64,000 bases of DNA from Sphingomonas sp. Leaf407. GTDB lineage: Bacteria; Pseudomonadota; Alphaproteobacteria; Sphingomonadales; Sphingomonadaceae. The stretch covers positions 1 to 64,000 of the forward strand of contig NZ_LMQO01000007.1 of the NCBI RefSeq assembly GCF_001425385.1, in the 5' to 3' direction. Position 1 is the first letter of the stretch; each line of letters opens with the position of its first letter. The position numbers and the translations under genes are program-made. Below are positions 48,343 through 56,600 of this stretch, piece after piece. Under the pieces are notes generated by a model. The model was not told the DNA's origin, searched no databases, and worked only from the letters and a program-made list of their open reading frames with translations.

Positions 48343-49554
48343 GGATAAGTGGATTGCCGCTGGTGAATCACGCCGCTGCGAGTAGCGGCTTGTCGAAGTA
48401 TATCTGGTCGGGCGTGCGACCACCAAGCGCGGAGTGTGGCCTGACGGCATTGTAGAAGCCGATGTAGCGGCCGATACCAGCGCGAGCCTCGGGGACCGAG
48501 GCGTAGGCGTTGAGATACACCTCCTCGTATTTCACCGAGCGCCAGAGGCGTTCAACGAATACGTTGTCGCGCCAGCAGCCCTTGCCGTCCATGCTGATGG
48601 CGATCTTCTTGCGCAGGAGGACAGCAGTGAACGCGGTGCTGGTGAACTGCGACCCTTGGTCGCTGTTGAAGATCGCCGGCTTGCCGTAGTGGGCCAGCGC
48701 TTCCTCCAGCGCCTCGATGCAGAATTCGGCATCGAGCGAGATCGACACCCGCCACGCCAGCACCCGCCGGGTGAACCGGTCGATGATGGCGACGAGGTAG
48801 ACGAAGCCGCGTGCCATCGGGATGTAGGTAATGTCGGCAGCCCAGACCTGGTTGGGCCTCGTCACCGCCAGCTTGGCCCAGCAGGTAGGAATATATCTTG
48901 TGTCCCGGTGCCGGCTTCGACGTGTTCGGGCGACGGTAGAGTGCCTCCAATCCCATCCGCTTCATCAGCGTCGCGACATGCAGCCGGCCGACCCTCGTGC
49001 CCTCCTGCCGGAGCAGATCGCGCAACATCCGGCTGCTCGCGAACGGGTAGAGCAGGTGCAACTCGTCGATCCGCCGCATGATCGTCAGATCGGCCGGGGA
49101 TACGGCTCGCGGCAGATAGTAGATGCTGCCCGCGGCTGATCCCGAGTTGCTGCGCCTGGGCGATCAGTGGCAGCGCATGACCTCGGTCGATCATCGCTTT
49201 GCGCGTGGGCCAGACCGGCCTTCCCGAGCGCACCGGCCAAAAAATCGTTCGCCAGCGTCAGCTCGCCGATCTTGGCGTGCAGCACCGTCACGTCGATCGC
49301 CGGCTCGGTCGCTGCCGGCTCCGTCCCGAACACGTCCGCCGCGCCTTCCAGCAGCCGCGCCCGCCACTGATTGATGAGGTTCGGATGCACGTCATACTGC
49401 TGCGCCAACTCGACCAGCGTCTTCTCACCCTTCACGGCGGCCAGTGCCACTTTCGCCTTGAACGCCGGGCTGTGGTTCTGGCGCGGTCGCTTACTCATCT
49501 TGCCTCCTCCTCACGGCCAGTATGGCCGCTGTCAGATCGGCAATCCACTTATCC
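48343..49554. mobile_element. IS3-family insertion sequence inserted in IS66 remnants
   Basis: Ends carry the 17-base inverted repeat GGATAAGTGGATTGCCG (48343-48359, and its complement at 49538-49554), giving about 1212 bases. No clear target duplication is visible. It contains orfA and orfB on the minus strand. IS66 relics lie on both sides, but in opposite orientation, so the region was rearranged as well as hit by this insertion. Confidence 0.82.
48368..49498 (-). pseudogene. IS3 transposase orfA/orfB with disrupted orfB
   Basis: OrfA starts at ATG 49498 (MSKRPRQNHSPAFKAKVALA, HTH QYDVHPNLINQW). The usual frame change into orfB follows (KAMIDRGHALPLIAQAQQLG). OrfB then shifts frame twice more: an extra G near 49129-49131 before SIYYLPR, and an extra C near 48876 before KLAVTRPNQVWAADITYIP. 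The rve/DDE core is otherwise complete: first Asp in ADITYIP, second in NSDQGSQFTS, Glu in FVERLWRSVKYEEVY. Two single-base insertions probably inactivate it. Confidence 0.8.
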
Positions 49555-49572
49555 CCGCTGTGCAGATTTCCC

Positions 49573-49805
49573 GAGCCACCTCTCCGTGACCCGCATTCCG
49601 GGGACCTCTACATCTTCCGGGGCCGGCGCGGCGACCTAGTGAAGATCCTGTGGCACGACGGTGTCGGCCTGTCGCTGTATACCAAGCGGCTCACCGCGGC
49701 CGGTTCATCTGGCCTGCGGCGGTGGACGGTGTGATGGCGATCACGCCGTCGCAGATGGCGTGTTTGCTGGAGGCAATAGACTGGCGCAATCCGCGCACGA
49801 CGTGA
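49573..49805 (+). pseudogene. IS66 accessory protein TnpB, frameshifted fragment
   Basis: Reads RDPHSGDLYIFRGRRGDLVK and ILWHDGVGLSLYTKRL, then near 49703 the frame shifts and RFIWPAAVDGVMAITPSQ continues to a stop at 49803. This is the middle and end of IS66 TnpB (Orf2). The N-terminal part is missing at the IS3 boundary. It is on the opposite strand to the TnpC fragment at 48098-48342. Confidence 0.75.
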
Positions 49806-49808
49806 TGC

Positions 49809-50153
49809 CGCCGAGCACGACGTGCTCGCCTACATGACCTTCCCCGAGCAGCACCGCGTGAAACTGCACAGCATCAACCCGCTCGAACGGCTGAACAAGG
49901 AGGTGAAGCGCCGCGCCGACGGCGTCGGCATCTTCCCCAACGAGGACAGCATCACCCGCCTCATCGGCGCCGTGCTCCTCGAGCAGAACGACGAGTACCA
50001 ACTCCAGAACCGCTACATGCAGATCGAGGGCATGGCGGCTCTCGCCACACCACAGATCGAGGAGGTGACGCCGCTACAGATTACACCCAAGGCCGCCTGA
50101 ACGATGCGGCCCGGGGCCACACCCGAAATTACACCACGTTGACGGACACAACC
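49809..50153 (+). mobile_element. IS256-family remnant (transposase C-terminus and right end)
   Basis: The ORF to TGA at 50100 reads AEHDVLAYMTFPEQHRVKLH then NPLERLNKEVKRRADGVGIF and AVLLEQNDEYQLQNRYM, the C-terminal end of a mutator/IS256 transposase. After the stop, a stretch including ACACCACGTTGACGGACACA resembles the element's terminal repeat and ends near 50153. The 5' part with the DDE residues is absent. Its right end cuts into the traD-like gene. Confidence 0.82.
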
Positions 50154-51260
50154 ATTGCCCGGCATCGACCAAGGACAACTGCTGTTGGTCAACGAACGCT
50201 CGGGTGGTCGCCTGATCGTGCTCAATGAGCTTCAGGCACATCTCGATGAACAGGGTGCGCGGGGCCATGGCCCAGAAGGGGTCGGAGGCCCCGCCATCGG
50301 ACGGGATGAGGGCTGCGGCAGCGGCAGTGAACTCGCTCTCGGTGTCGCAGTCGTCGAAGATCGACCACGCCGGACAGCGGGTATCGAGCGGGTTGAGAAT
50401 GGGGTCGCGGACGGGGTCGTAGAATACCTCGACGTAGGAGCCGGTCGGGTCAAAGATGGCGGCATGGTCGCCCCGCGTACGCATCTGGCTGATGAGGTCG
50501 CGCAGGACGGTGGTCTTGCCCGATCCGGTGGTGCCGATGAGCATGGTGTGCGCTTGCTCGGTGCGGTACGGATAGGGCAGTCCGGCGAGCTTGTAGGGGT
50601 AGTGCAGCCCGGCGGCGGCGAGCGCTTTCTGGGTGAAGGTTGCGACCTGTTTTTCGGTAAGACCGTGGCGATCGCGCGCTTCCTTCAGGAACTGGGCACG
50701 GTTGTACGCGCCAAGCTCGGTACGCAGCACCGCGTGCTCGACCAGCGCGGCTCCGCGCTTGTGGCGCTCATCGAGGATTTCGCGGCCGCGTCGCTGCGAA
50801 TAATCAACGAACCAGATCGCGAACGGAATGGTGGTGAAGGTGGCGAGCAACAGCGATCCGATCAGGCCGCGCATTGCCTTGTTCCAGGCGCGAGTGACCT
50901 CGCCGACATAGGGCACGAGGCCCATGACGGTGCGGCGGCGCGAGCCGTCGGGCATGAGCAGGTCGACGGCCTTGGTTTTTCGAACCCGATCCAGTGCCAC
51001 AGCCATGCTAGGACACGCATGCAGATGAGCTGGACGTTGTTCTCGTTGAGGGTCAGCAAGAGGATGACGCTGTAGGCGAGGAAGAAGAGTATCCCCCAGT
51101 TGATGATGGGCACCTTCACGCCCGAGTACCACATCCGCATCCCGTGGGAGAAGAGCTGCGAGCCGCGGGTGAAGTTGCCCGAGTTGTGCGGCGGCTTGCC
51201 GCGCCCGGAGCGGTGCTTGAGCTTCAGGGGGCGCCGATCGGAGCGGATGTCATTCGGCAT
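50154..51260 (-). pseudogene. TraD-like type IV coupling protein, frameshifted and truncated
   Basis: Starts at ATG 51260 (MPNDIRSDRRPLKLKHRSGR) with two membrane segments (WGILFFLAYSVILLLTL and a second after residue 110). The frame changes at a five-T run at 50976-50980 (GFEK then TKAVDLLMPDG in the next frame); one more base would restore it. The ATPase part has Walker A MLIGTTGSGKTTVLRDLIS. The gene stops abruptly near 50154 at the IS256 end, losing Walker B and the rest. It would have linked relaxosome to secretion channel. Confidence 0.78.
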
Positions 51261-51534
51261 GGTATTTTTCCATGCGGCGGTCGGTTTCGGCAAGGATGCG
51301 CGGGCGCAGATCAGGGTATTGCTGAGTGATGATCGCGTCGATCGCGATCTGCGTATACTCGCTGATCCGATGGTGGCGCAGGTTTCCCTGCGACACCTGA
51401 TCCAGACGATCCAGATGTTGCCCCACCGCCTGCCGAATGATGTCGGAAGGAGTATTCGCCGATTGCTTCGCCAGCGCTTCAACACGTGCGAATTGTTCGG
51501 GTGTAAGTCGAACCGTACTGTGACGGAATGACAT
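51250..51534 (-). CDS. Small ribbon-helix-helix-type protein of the transfer region
   Basis: 94 residues. The N-terminus MSFRHSTVRLTPEQFARVEA and the following LAKQSANTPSDIIRQAVGQH have the beta-strand plus two-helix pattern of CopG/RHH DNA-binding proteins. Its stop overlaps the traD start by eleven bases, so it is coupled to traD and may be a relaxosome accessory or transfer regulator. An IS5-type element sits about thirteen bases upstream of its ATG, leaving the GGAGG but separating it from its native promoter. Confidence 0.68.
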   Translation of the reverse strand: MSFRHSTVRLTPEQFARVEALAKQSANTPSDIIRQAVGQHLDRLDQVSQGNLRHHRISEYTQIAIDAIITQQYPDLRPRILAETDRRMEKYHAE

Positions 51535-51549
51535 GATGCCAGCCTCCTA

Positions 51550-52410
51550 AAGGCTGTTATGGACTTGGAAGCGGGCCTGATTCATCGAGTATTGGATGAA
51601 CATTTGCCGCAAGCCGTATCCGTCTGATGTCAGCGATGAGGAATGGTCGCTGGTGGCGCCGTACCTGCTGTTGCAACGTGAGGATGCGGGCCAGCGGGAA
51701 CACGACCTGCGCGAGGTGTTCAACGGCCTGCGCTACATCGTGAAGACCGGCGCGCCGTGGCGATGATGCCCAACGACCTTCCACTCTGGGCGGCGGTATA
51801 TCAGCAGACGCAGCGTTGGCTGGCGGCGGGATGCTTCGAGGCGCTGGTGGACGATCTGCGCGCGGTGTTGCGTCTGGCGGCGGGGCGCAAGGTCGAGCCG
51901 AGCGCTGCGATCATTGACAGCCGAACGTTGCGCTCCACGCCCGAGAGCGGCGAGCGGGTCCGCTATGACGGTGGGAAGCGCAAGAAGGGCTCGAAGATCC
52001 ACATGGCCGTTGATACGCTGGGTCATCTGCTGGCGCTTCATGTGACGCCGGCCAGTACGGAGGACCGCGGCGAGGTGGAACGGCTCACACGTACCGTGCA
52101 GGCGGTCACCAACGACACCGTCGAACTTGCCTGGGTCGATCAGGGCTATACCGGCGAGCGAGCCGCCAGTGCCGCGGCCAAACACGGCATCGCCCTTGAG
52201 GTCGTCAAACTGCCCGAGGCCAAACGTGGCTTCGTCCTCCTGCCGCGACGCTGGGTCGTCGAACGGTCATTCGCTTGGGCGACCCGCTTCCGACGTCTCG
52301 TCAAAGATTACGAGCGCTACGCTGAAACACTCGCAGGACTTCACGTCGTCGCCTTCGCCTGCCTCATGATGAAGCAGGCCACTGCGCTCGCCGCAGGTTC
52401 ATAACAGCCT
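51550..52410. mobile_element. IS5-family insertion sequence (IS427-like)
   Basis: About 860 bases bounded by inverted repeats AGGCTGTTATGGAC and AGGCTGTTATGAAC (one mismatch). CTA flanks it at 51547-51549 and 52411-52413, compatible with a YTAR-type target. It carries a transposase in two frames and lies just upstream of the RHH gene. Confidence 0.82.
51596..52404 (+). CDS. IS5-family transposase in two overlapping frames
   Basis: First frame from ATG 51596: KPYPSDVSDEEWSLVAPYLL to KTGAPWR then TGA at 51764. The second frame has ATG codons at 51763 and 51766 (MMPNDLPLWAAVYQQ) and runs to TAA at 52402. DDE residues are all in frame two: AIIDSRTLRS, AWVDQGYTGERA and [19 protein letters not shown]. 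The expected joint is GAPWRMMPNDL, so one base is missing. Some IS427-group elements use programmed frameshifting or TGATG coupling. No slippery run is visible, so simple mutation is equally likely. Confidence 0.8.
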
Positions 52411-52885
52411 CTAGCAGGGAGGGCTGGTGGGGTTCAGAAAAGCGGTTCGCGTTACCGTACGCTCGTGGTTTGCGCAATCCCGAACGGGCCGGGAATGATA
52501 AATTGTGTAAGCGGCAAGCATACAGCTAAGGCCCTAATCTTGCGATATTGCTTCCGGGGTATGCCGTACGCTTACAAAAGCGCACCGGACCGCATACAGA
52601 TCAGTATAATGCTAACCATCTGTAATTACGTCAGAACTCCAGCGGCGCAGCCGCGTAGGGTGTGCTACTCTTCTGTCCTGTTCCATGTATTGTTCAATGC
52701 TTCCTCGTTCTTCCGGTTCGGGGATCGTGGAAACCGGATTCCGGCGGGGCACGACGTCACCGTGAGGTGCGATAATGCTGGTCGAAAGGAGGCATCGGCG
52801 GGGGTCGACCGATACCGGGACAGGTGCTGCATAGCGGTGCTTCCGTCGCGGGGCTGAAGGGGTAGGGAGAGCCGTCCAGAACCCG
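52411..52885. other. Gene-free stretch upstream of the transfer-region genes
   Basis: 475 bases with no supported gene. It must contain the original promoter of the RHH/traD unit, now cut off by the IS, and that of the small plus-strand gene at 52886. The sequences CCGTACGCT and CCGTACGCTTAC occur at about 52457 and 52565. An oriT could lie here, but I see no diagnostic nic site. Confidence 0.4.
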
Positions 52886-53137
52886 ATGAGCCGACGTGAA
52901 AGGTTCAAGGAAATGGCGAAGTCACTGAGTGAAGAAATGACCGCGATTCTGGTCGAGGAGCGCAAGCTTGCCGACCAGCGCAAGGCGCATCTGGTGAAGG
53001 TGCGCGAGGCGGGTATCACGAGCGTCGAGAAGGCGGGTCTGCTCAAGCTGCCGCTCGATCGTCTCGAAGGTCTGATGAAGGCGGTGAAGACGCTCGGGGT
53101 GGAGGAGACGGAACGCCGGTTGCAGGCAAGGGCCTGA
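52886..53137 (+). CDS. Small helical protein of unknown function
   Basis: 83 residues, almost wholly predicted helix with many Glu, Lys and Arg (RRERFKEMAKSLSEEMTAIL, EERKLADQRKAHLVKVREAG), suggesting a coiled coil. A canonical hairpin terminator follows 26 bases after the stop. It is divergent from the transfer-region RHH/traD genes, so a plasmid-related function is possible, but I do not recognise the family. Confidence 0.6.
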   Translation: MSRRERFKEMAKSLSEEMTAILVEERKLADQRKAHLVKVREAGITSVEKAGLLKLPLDRLEGLMKAVKTLGVEETERRLQARA

Positions 53138-53162
53138 CCCGGCGATACCATTCATCCGGCCC

Positions 53163-53204
53163 ATGGCCGCGTCGGGGTTCGATGCCCCGGCGCGGCCATT
53201 TTTT
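53163..53204 (+). terminator. Rho-independent terminator
   Basis: Stem ATGGCCGCG-CGGGG / CCCCG-CGCGGCCAT with a TTCGAT-type loop, followed by six T on the plus strand. It lies just downstream of the small helical-protein gene and is one of the few textbook terminators in the window. Confidence 0.85.
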
Positions 53205-53346
53205 GATGGCGACGGTGGCTCTGTACCGGACGTTTCCGGTGGTCCGGGTCTTGCCGGTATCAAGCAAAAAATGGGACGCGGCAGCGGGTGCTGCAACGTC
53301 CCGGTGATGGTTCGATCAAAGCGCCGGAAGATCACCCGGCGAGGTG

Positions 53347-53514
53347 TCAGGCCCACGCCAAACCGGCGATTTTGGGCTCCTTTACGGCGCGTCCCATCGC
53401 CAACAGATCAGGAAGTTTTCGCGCGAGATAGGGGTCAGCACCGATGCGCCGCCGGATCGTCGGATTGGTGAGCCGATCGCACAGTTCGGGCAAAGAAATT
53501 TCGCCGGTACTCAT
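53347..53514 (-). CDS. Hypothetical 55-residue protein
   Basis: Starts at ATG 53514 in an ATGA overlap with the stop of the 95-residue gene upstream, so it is translationally coupled. The peptide (MSTGEISLPELCDRLTNPT, then RRRIGADPYLARKLPDLLAM) is helical and polar, with no signal or membrane segment. Family unknown. Confidence 0.5.
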   Translation of the reverse strand: MSTGEISLPELCDRLTNPTIRRRIGADPYLARKLPDLLAMGRAVKEPKIAGLAWA

Positions 53515-53798
53515 GGCGTCGACGCCCGTGTATTGAGCAGCGCATGGGCGTTCGCCTCGGCAAGATTGGTTGCCGATGCAGCGTCGGGACTGACCGCCAG
53601 TTCAAGCCGGATCGGTGTGTTCTGATGATCGCGATGGATGTGGACGCGGCGGCCGAGATACTGAGTCTCGTCGACCACCGCAATGACAGCCGGATCATGG
53701 TCGAAGATCACGGTCACGACGGCCAGCGCGAGGGGGCAGACGCGGGTCTCAAACGAGAAGATCGGATCGTCGATCGTGCCACGGTGGAGGGAGATCAT
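53511..53798 (-). CDS. Hypothetical 95-residue protein
   Basis: Starts at ATG 53798. The sequence alternates hydrophobic strands (CPLALAVVTVIFDHDPAVIA) with a charged segment (ETQYLGRRVHIHRDHQN) and ends in ANAHALLNTRASTP. The coherent sequence and the ATGA coupling to the next small ORF favour a real gene over a shadow. The family is not recognised. Confidence 0.5.
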   Translation of the reverse strand: MISLHRGTIDDPIFSFETRVCPLALAVVTVIFDHDPAVIAVVDETQYLGRRVHIHRDHQNTPIRLELAVSPDAASATNLAEANAHALLNTRASTP

Positions 53799-53878
53799 CC
53801 GAACCGAATGACACCCACGACCGAGTACCAAACCCCTCCAACCCCGCCCCCACCGCAACAGCGTTAAGCGCCCGCCAC

Positions 53879-55276
53879 TTACTCCACCTTTGCCCCCTCC
53901 CCACCCGCGCCCTTCGCGTGAAACACCGTCTTCAAATTCATGAACTCGTGCAGCCCGAACGGCCCCAACTCGCGCCCGTGGCCCGATCGCTTGATCCCGC
54001 CGAACGGGGCCTGCGGCGACGACGCCAGCATATGGTTGACCGCGACCATCCCCGCCTCGATGTCGCGCACGAAGCGTTCCTCCTCCTGACGATCGGCCGT
54101 CCATACCGAGGAGCCGAGGCCGAAGGGGATGGCGTTGGCGAGGGTGATCGCTTCATCGATGTGGGTGGCGCGGAACAGCATTGCGATGGGGCCGAAAATT
54201 TCTTCGGCCATCAGCGGGCCGTCCGGTGGCACGTTAGTCAGGATGCCGGGGGTGAGATAGGCACCGGGAAGGTCGGGCTGCTCGCCGCCGAACAGCAACG
54301 TCGCTCCCTGTCTCTTAGCCTCCTCAATCTGCCCCACCACCGTGTCGCGCTGCTCGAAGCTGGAGAGCGGCCCCATCACCACTTCGGGGTCGAGCGGATC
54401 GCCGACCTTCGCCGCGCGCATCGCCGCCGCGAAGCGATCGAGGAAAGCGTCGTACACGTCGGCGTGGACAATCATCCGCTTGGCACAGATGCATGATTGC
54501 CCGCTGTTCTGGATGCGGCCCTGCACCGCTGCTTTCACCGCCTTGTCGAGATCGGCCGAGGGCATGACGATGAACGGGTCCGAACCGCCCAGTTCGAGCA
54601 CCACCTTCTTCAGATTGCGCCCGGCAGCTTCCGCCACCGCGATCCCCGCGCCTTCGCTGCCGGTCAGCGTCACCGCAACCACCCGGGGGTCGGCGATCAG
54701 CTCCGCCACCGCGTCCGAACCGATCGCGAGGTTCTGGAACAGCCCCTCGGGCGCGCCGGCGGCGAGCGCCATTTCCTCCATCAATCCGGCCGCGCCCTGC
54801 ACGATGCTGGCATGTTTGAGCAGCGCGACATTGCCGGCGAGGATGGTGGGGGCAAGGAAACGCACCGCCTGCCAATAGGGGAAGTTCCACGGCATGATCG
54901 CCAGCACCGGTCCCTGCGGACAGAAGCGGACCTCGGCGCTGCCGGCGTCGCCCAACGGGAAGTGCTGCGGTTCGAGCATCGCCGGGCCATGAGTGGCGTA
55001 ATGGCGGAAGGCGGCGGCGCATTTCCCGACCTCGGCCACCGCAGAGGCGAGGGTCTTGCCCATTTCCGCGGTCGCCATCCGCGCGAGGCGATCCTTGTTC
55101 GCGTCATACTGTTCGGCGATCCGCTCGAGCAGCGCGACCCGCTCGGCCAGCGGAGTCAGCCGCCATGCGGCATAGGCCCGCGCGGCACGCGCGAGCTTCG
55201 CCTCGATCTCGTCCGCGCCCAAACGGGGATAGGTCGCGATCTGCTGACCGGTCGCGGGGTTGACGCTCTTGAACAT
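53879..55276 (-). CDS. NAD(P)-dependent aldehyde dehydrogenase (succinate-semialdehyde dehydrogenase-like)
   Basis: 465 residues from ATG 55276 (MFKSVNPATGQQIATYPRLG). Cofactor loop IMPWNFPYWQAVRFLAPTIL, TLTGSEGAG, general base Glu228 in VVLELGGSDPF, nucleophile Cys262 in NSGQSCICAKRM, and the late EEIFGPIAMLFRA motif are all present. It oxidises an aldehyde to the acid in the cytoplasm. The closest class I recognise is YneI/GabD-like, but the substrate is uncertain. It is a single gene, with a longer in-frame ORF upstream that has no domain content. Confidence 0.9.
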   Translation of the reverse strand: MFKSVNPATGQQIATYPRLGADEIEAKLARAARAYAAWRLTPLAERVALLERIAEQYDANKDRLARMATAEMGKTLASAVAEVGKCAAAFRHYATHGPAMLEPQHFPLGDAGSAEVRFCPQGPVLAIMPWNFPYWQAVRFLAPTILAGNVALLKHASIVQGAAGLMEEMALAAGAPEGLFQNLAIGSDAVAELIADPRVVAVTLTGSEGAGIAVAEAAGRNLKKVVLELGGSDPFIVMPSADLDKAVKAAVQGRIQNSGQSCICAKRMIVHADVYDAFLDRFAAAMRAAKVGDPLDPEVVMGPLSSFEQRDTVVGQIEEAKRQGATLLFGGEQPDLPGAYLTPGILTNVPPDGPLMAEEIFGPIAMLFRATHIDEAITLANAIPFGLGSSVWTADRQEEERFVRDIEAGMVAVNHMLASSPQAPFGGIKRSGHGRELGPFGLHEFMNLKTVFHAKGAGGEGAKVE

Positions 55277-55545
55277 CGGGGAACCTCGAATGGCGTGCCG
55301 GCACGGCGGCGGTTGCCGGGAAAAACGCGGGTCATGGAAGCGGGTTGCCGATCGGCCGATCGGGTGGTTCGAGAATTTTCCCAATTGATGGTGCAGCTTG
55401 CTGCGGCTTGGCGGCGCATCATGCTGTCCTGCGTATGGCTATCGATCAAAATGGCGGAAAACTGCGGTTTTTTGAAACTGGCACGGCGGCTGCAAAGCAG
55501 AAAATATAACCGGAACCAACCGGACACACACAGGGAAACACGATC

Positions 55546-55842
55546 ATGACCGCCATCCGCTTCGCCGCTTCGACCGTTTTCGCCCTCGTCGCCGCCGCTT
55601 CGGCCCATGCCGCCGAGCCGAACGCCGCCCCTGCTCCCGCACCGGTCGCTGTCAGCAGCGCGGCGCTGGTCGTCACCCTCGCCGCCGGCCCGGCCGCGCT
55701 CGCCCATCAGGCATCGCCCACCGCGCGCTACTGCTTCCAGGTCGAGCGCGTCGGTTCGCGCATCGCTCCCAAGGTTTGCCAGACCCGTGCCCAATGGGAA
55801 GCGAACGGCGTCGATCTCGACGCGGCGCTGGCCGGTCGCTGA
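55546..55842 (+). CDS. Small secreted protein with a conserved Cys pair
   Basis: 98 residues. Signal peptide TAIRFAASTVFALVAAASAH then AAEPNAAPAPAP. After a second hydrophobic stretch, the C-terminal part RYCFQVERVGSRIAPKVCQT carries two cysteines, a pattern I know from small periplasmic proteins of sphingomonads. The function is unknown. A GC-rich hairpin follows the stop. Confidence 0.7.
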   Translation: MTAIRFAASTVFALVAAASAHAAEPNAAPAPAPVAVSSAALVVTLAAGPAALAHQASPTARYCFQVERVGSRIAPKVCQTRAQWEANGVDLDAALAGR

Positions 55843-55849
55843 CGGGTCC

Positions 55850-55872
55850 GGGGCGGGGAAACCCCGCCCCTT
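55850..55872 (+). terminator. GC-rich hairpin terminator
   Basis: GGGGCGGGG-AAA-CCCCGCCCC followed by only two T, eight bases after the small secreted-protein gene. The stem is strong but the T tract is weak. Confidence 0.6.
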
Positions 55873-55917
55873 GATACCATTGCGTCAACATCCATCCTGC
55901 GCTCAGGAGAGCAAGCG

Positions 55918-56247
55918 ATGGACGGCGATGTTATCCGGATCAGGGCGATGATCCGCCTGCTGGGGGCGTTCGAAGGCGGGCGCCCCTCGCCGATCCGGGG
56001 AAGCTATCGCCCCAGCCACAATTTCTTCGGACCCGCCGATCGCGCGATGATGATCGGGTTCATCGATCTGCCCGAGGGCAGCGAGCTACGACCGGGCGAG
56101 AGTATGGAGGCGTCCATCGCCTTCTGGCAGGCACCCGGTCTGGATGAGCTGCTCCATCCGGGGCGCCAATGGCGCATTCAGGAAGGTCTGAGGCTCGTGG
56201 GGATCGGCACCGTTCTGGCGGTGCTGCCGCCCGGAGAGGATCAGTGA
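55918..56247 (+). CDS. Small EF-Tu-C-domain-like hypothetical protein
   Basis: 109 residues. The order RPSHNFFGPADRAMMIGFID, LPEGSELRPGESMEASIAFW and LVGIGTVLAVLP resembles the C-terminal beta-barrel of elongation factor Tu. Similar stand-alone proteins exist in alphaproteobacteria without known function. No signal peptide. Its end overlaps the end of a convergent small gene by seven bases. Confidence 0.6.
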   Translation: MDGDVIRIRAMIRLLGAFEGGRPSPIRGSYRPSHNFFGPADRAMMIGFIDLPEGSELRPGESMEASIAFWQAPGLDELLHPGRQWRIQEGLRLVGIGTVLAVLPPGEDQ

Positions 56248-56384
56248 CCGTAGCGTTTGATGCCCCGCTGGCGCAGCTTGCGGCGCTGGCGGCGGTGCAG
56301 CGTCACCGCCACCCAGGGCGCGGTCAGCAGCAACACGCCACCGATGATGGTATAGGCCAGCACTTCGCGGGTCAGTTCGATCAT
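56241..56384 (-). CDS. Single-pass small membrane protein
   Basis: 47 codons from ATG 56384. It has one hydrophobic helix (EVLAYTIIGGVLLLTAPWVA) and then a very basic tail (LHRRQRRKLRQRGIKRYGH), which would face the cytoplasm. A longer in-frame ORF upstream lacks sensible content. The function is unknown. Convergent with the EF-Tu-like gene. Confidence 0.5.
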   Translation of the reverse strand: MIELTREVLAYTIIGGVLLLTAPWVAVTLHRRQRRKLRQRGIKRYGH

Positions 56385-56600
56385 GCGAGCCCTGTCGCAA
56401 CTCAAGGGTGGATTGTCACCCCTGAAAACAGTCAATCCGTCTCGATCACGGCTCCTGCAATCGTTTTCTCCTGTCCAGCGAAATGATTCGAAACAGGTTC
56501 GCACCATAGCGACAGGAAAAATATCCTCATTCTATCCAATATGTTGAACATCATTGAGGTGTAGACACGTAGACAATCCTACCTGTCGTATACTGCCATC

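Noticed and set aside
52411..52885. oriT of the former conjugation system
   Set aside because: The location between divergent transfer genes is suitable, but I found no convincing inverted repeat with a nic-like sequence.
54342..55549. Plus-strand ORFs of 178 and 350 codons opposite the aldehyde dehydrogenase
   Set aside because: They are antisense shadows of a GC-rich gene with no domain content. The minus-strand frame has all catalytic motifs of the family.
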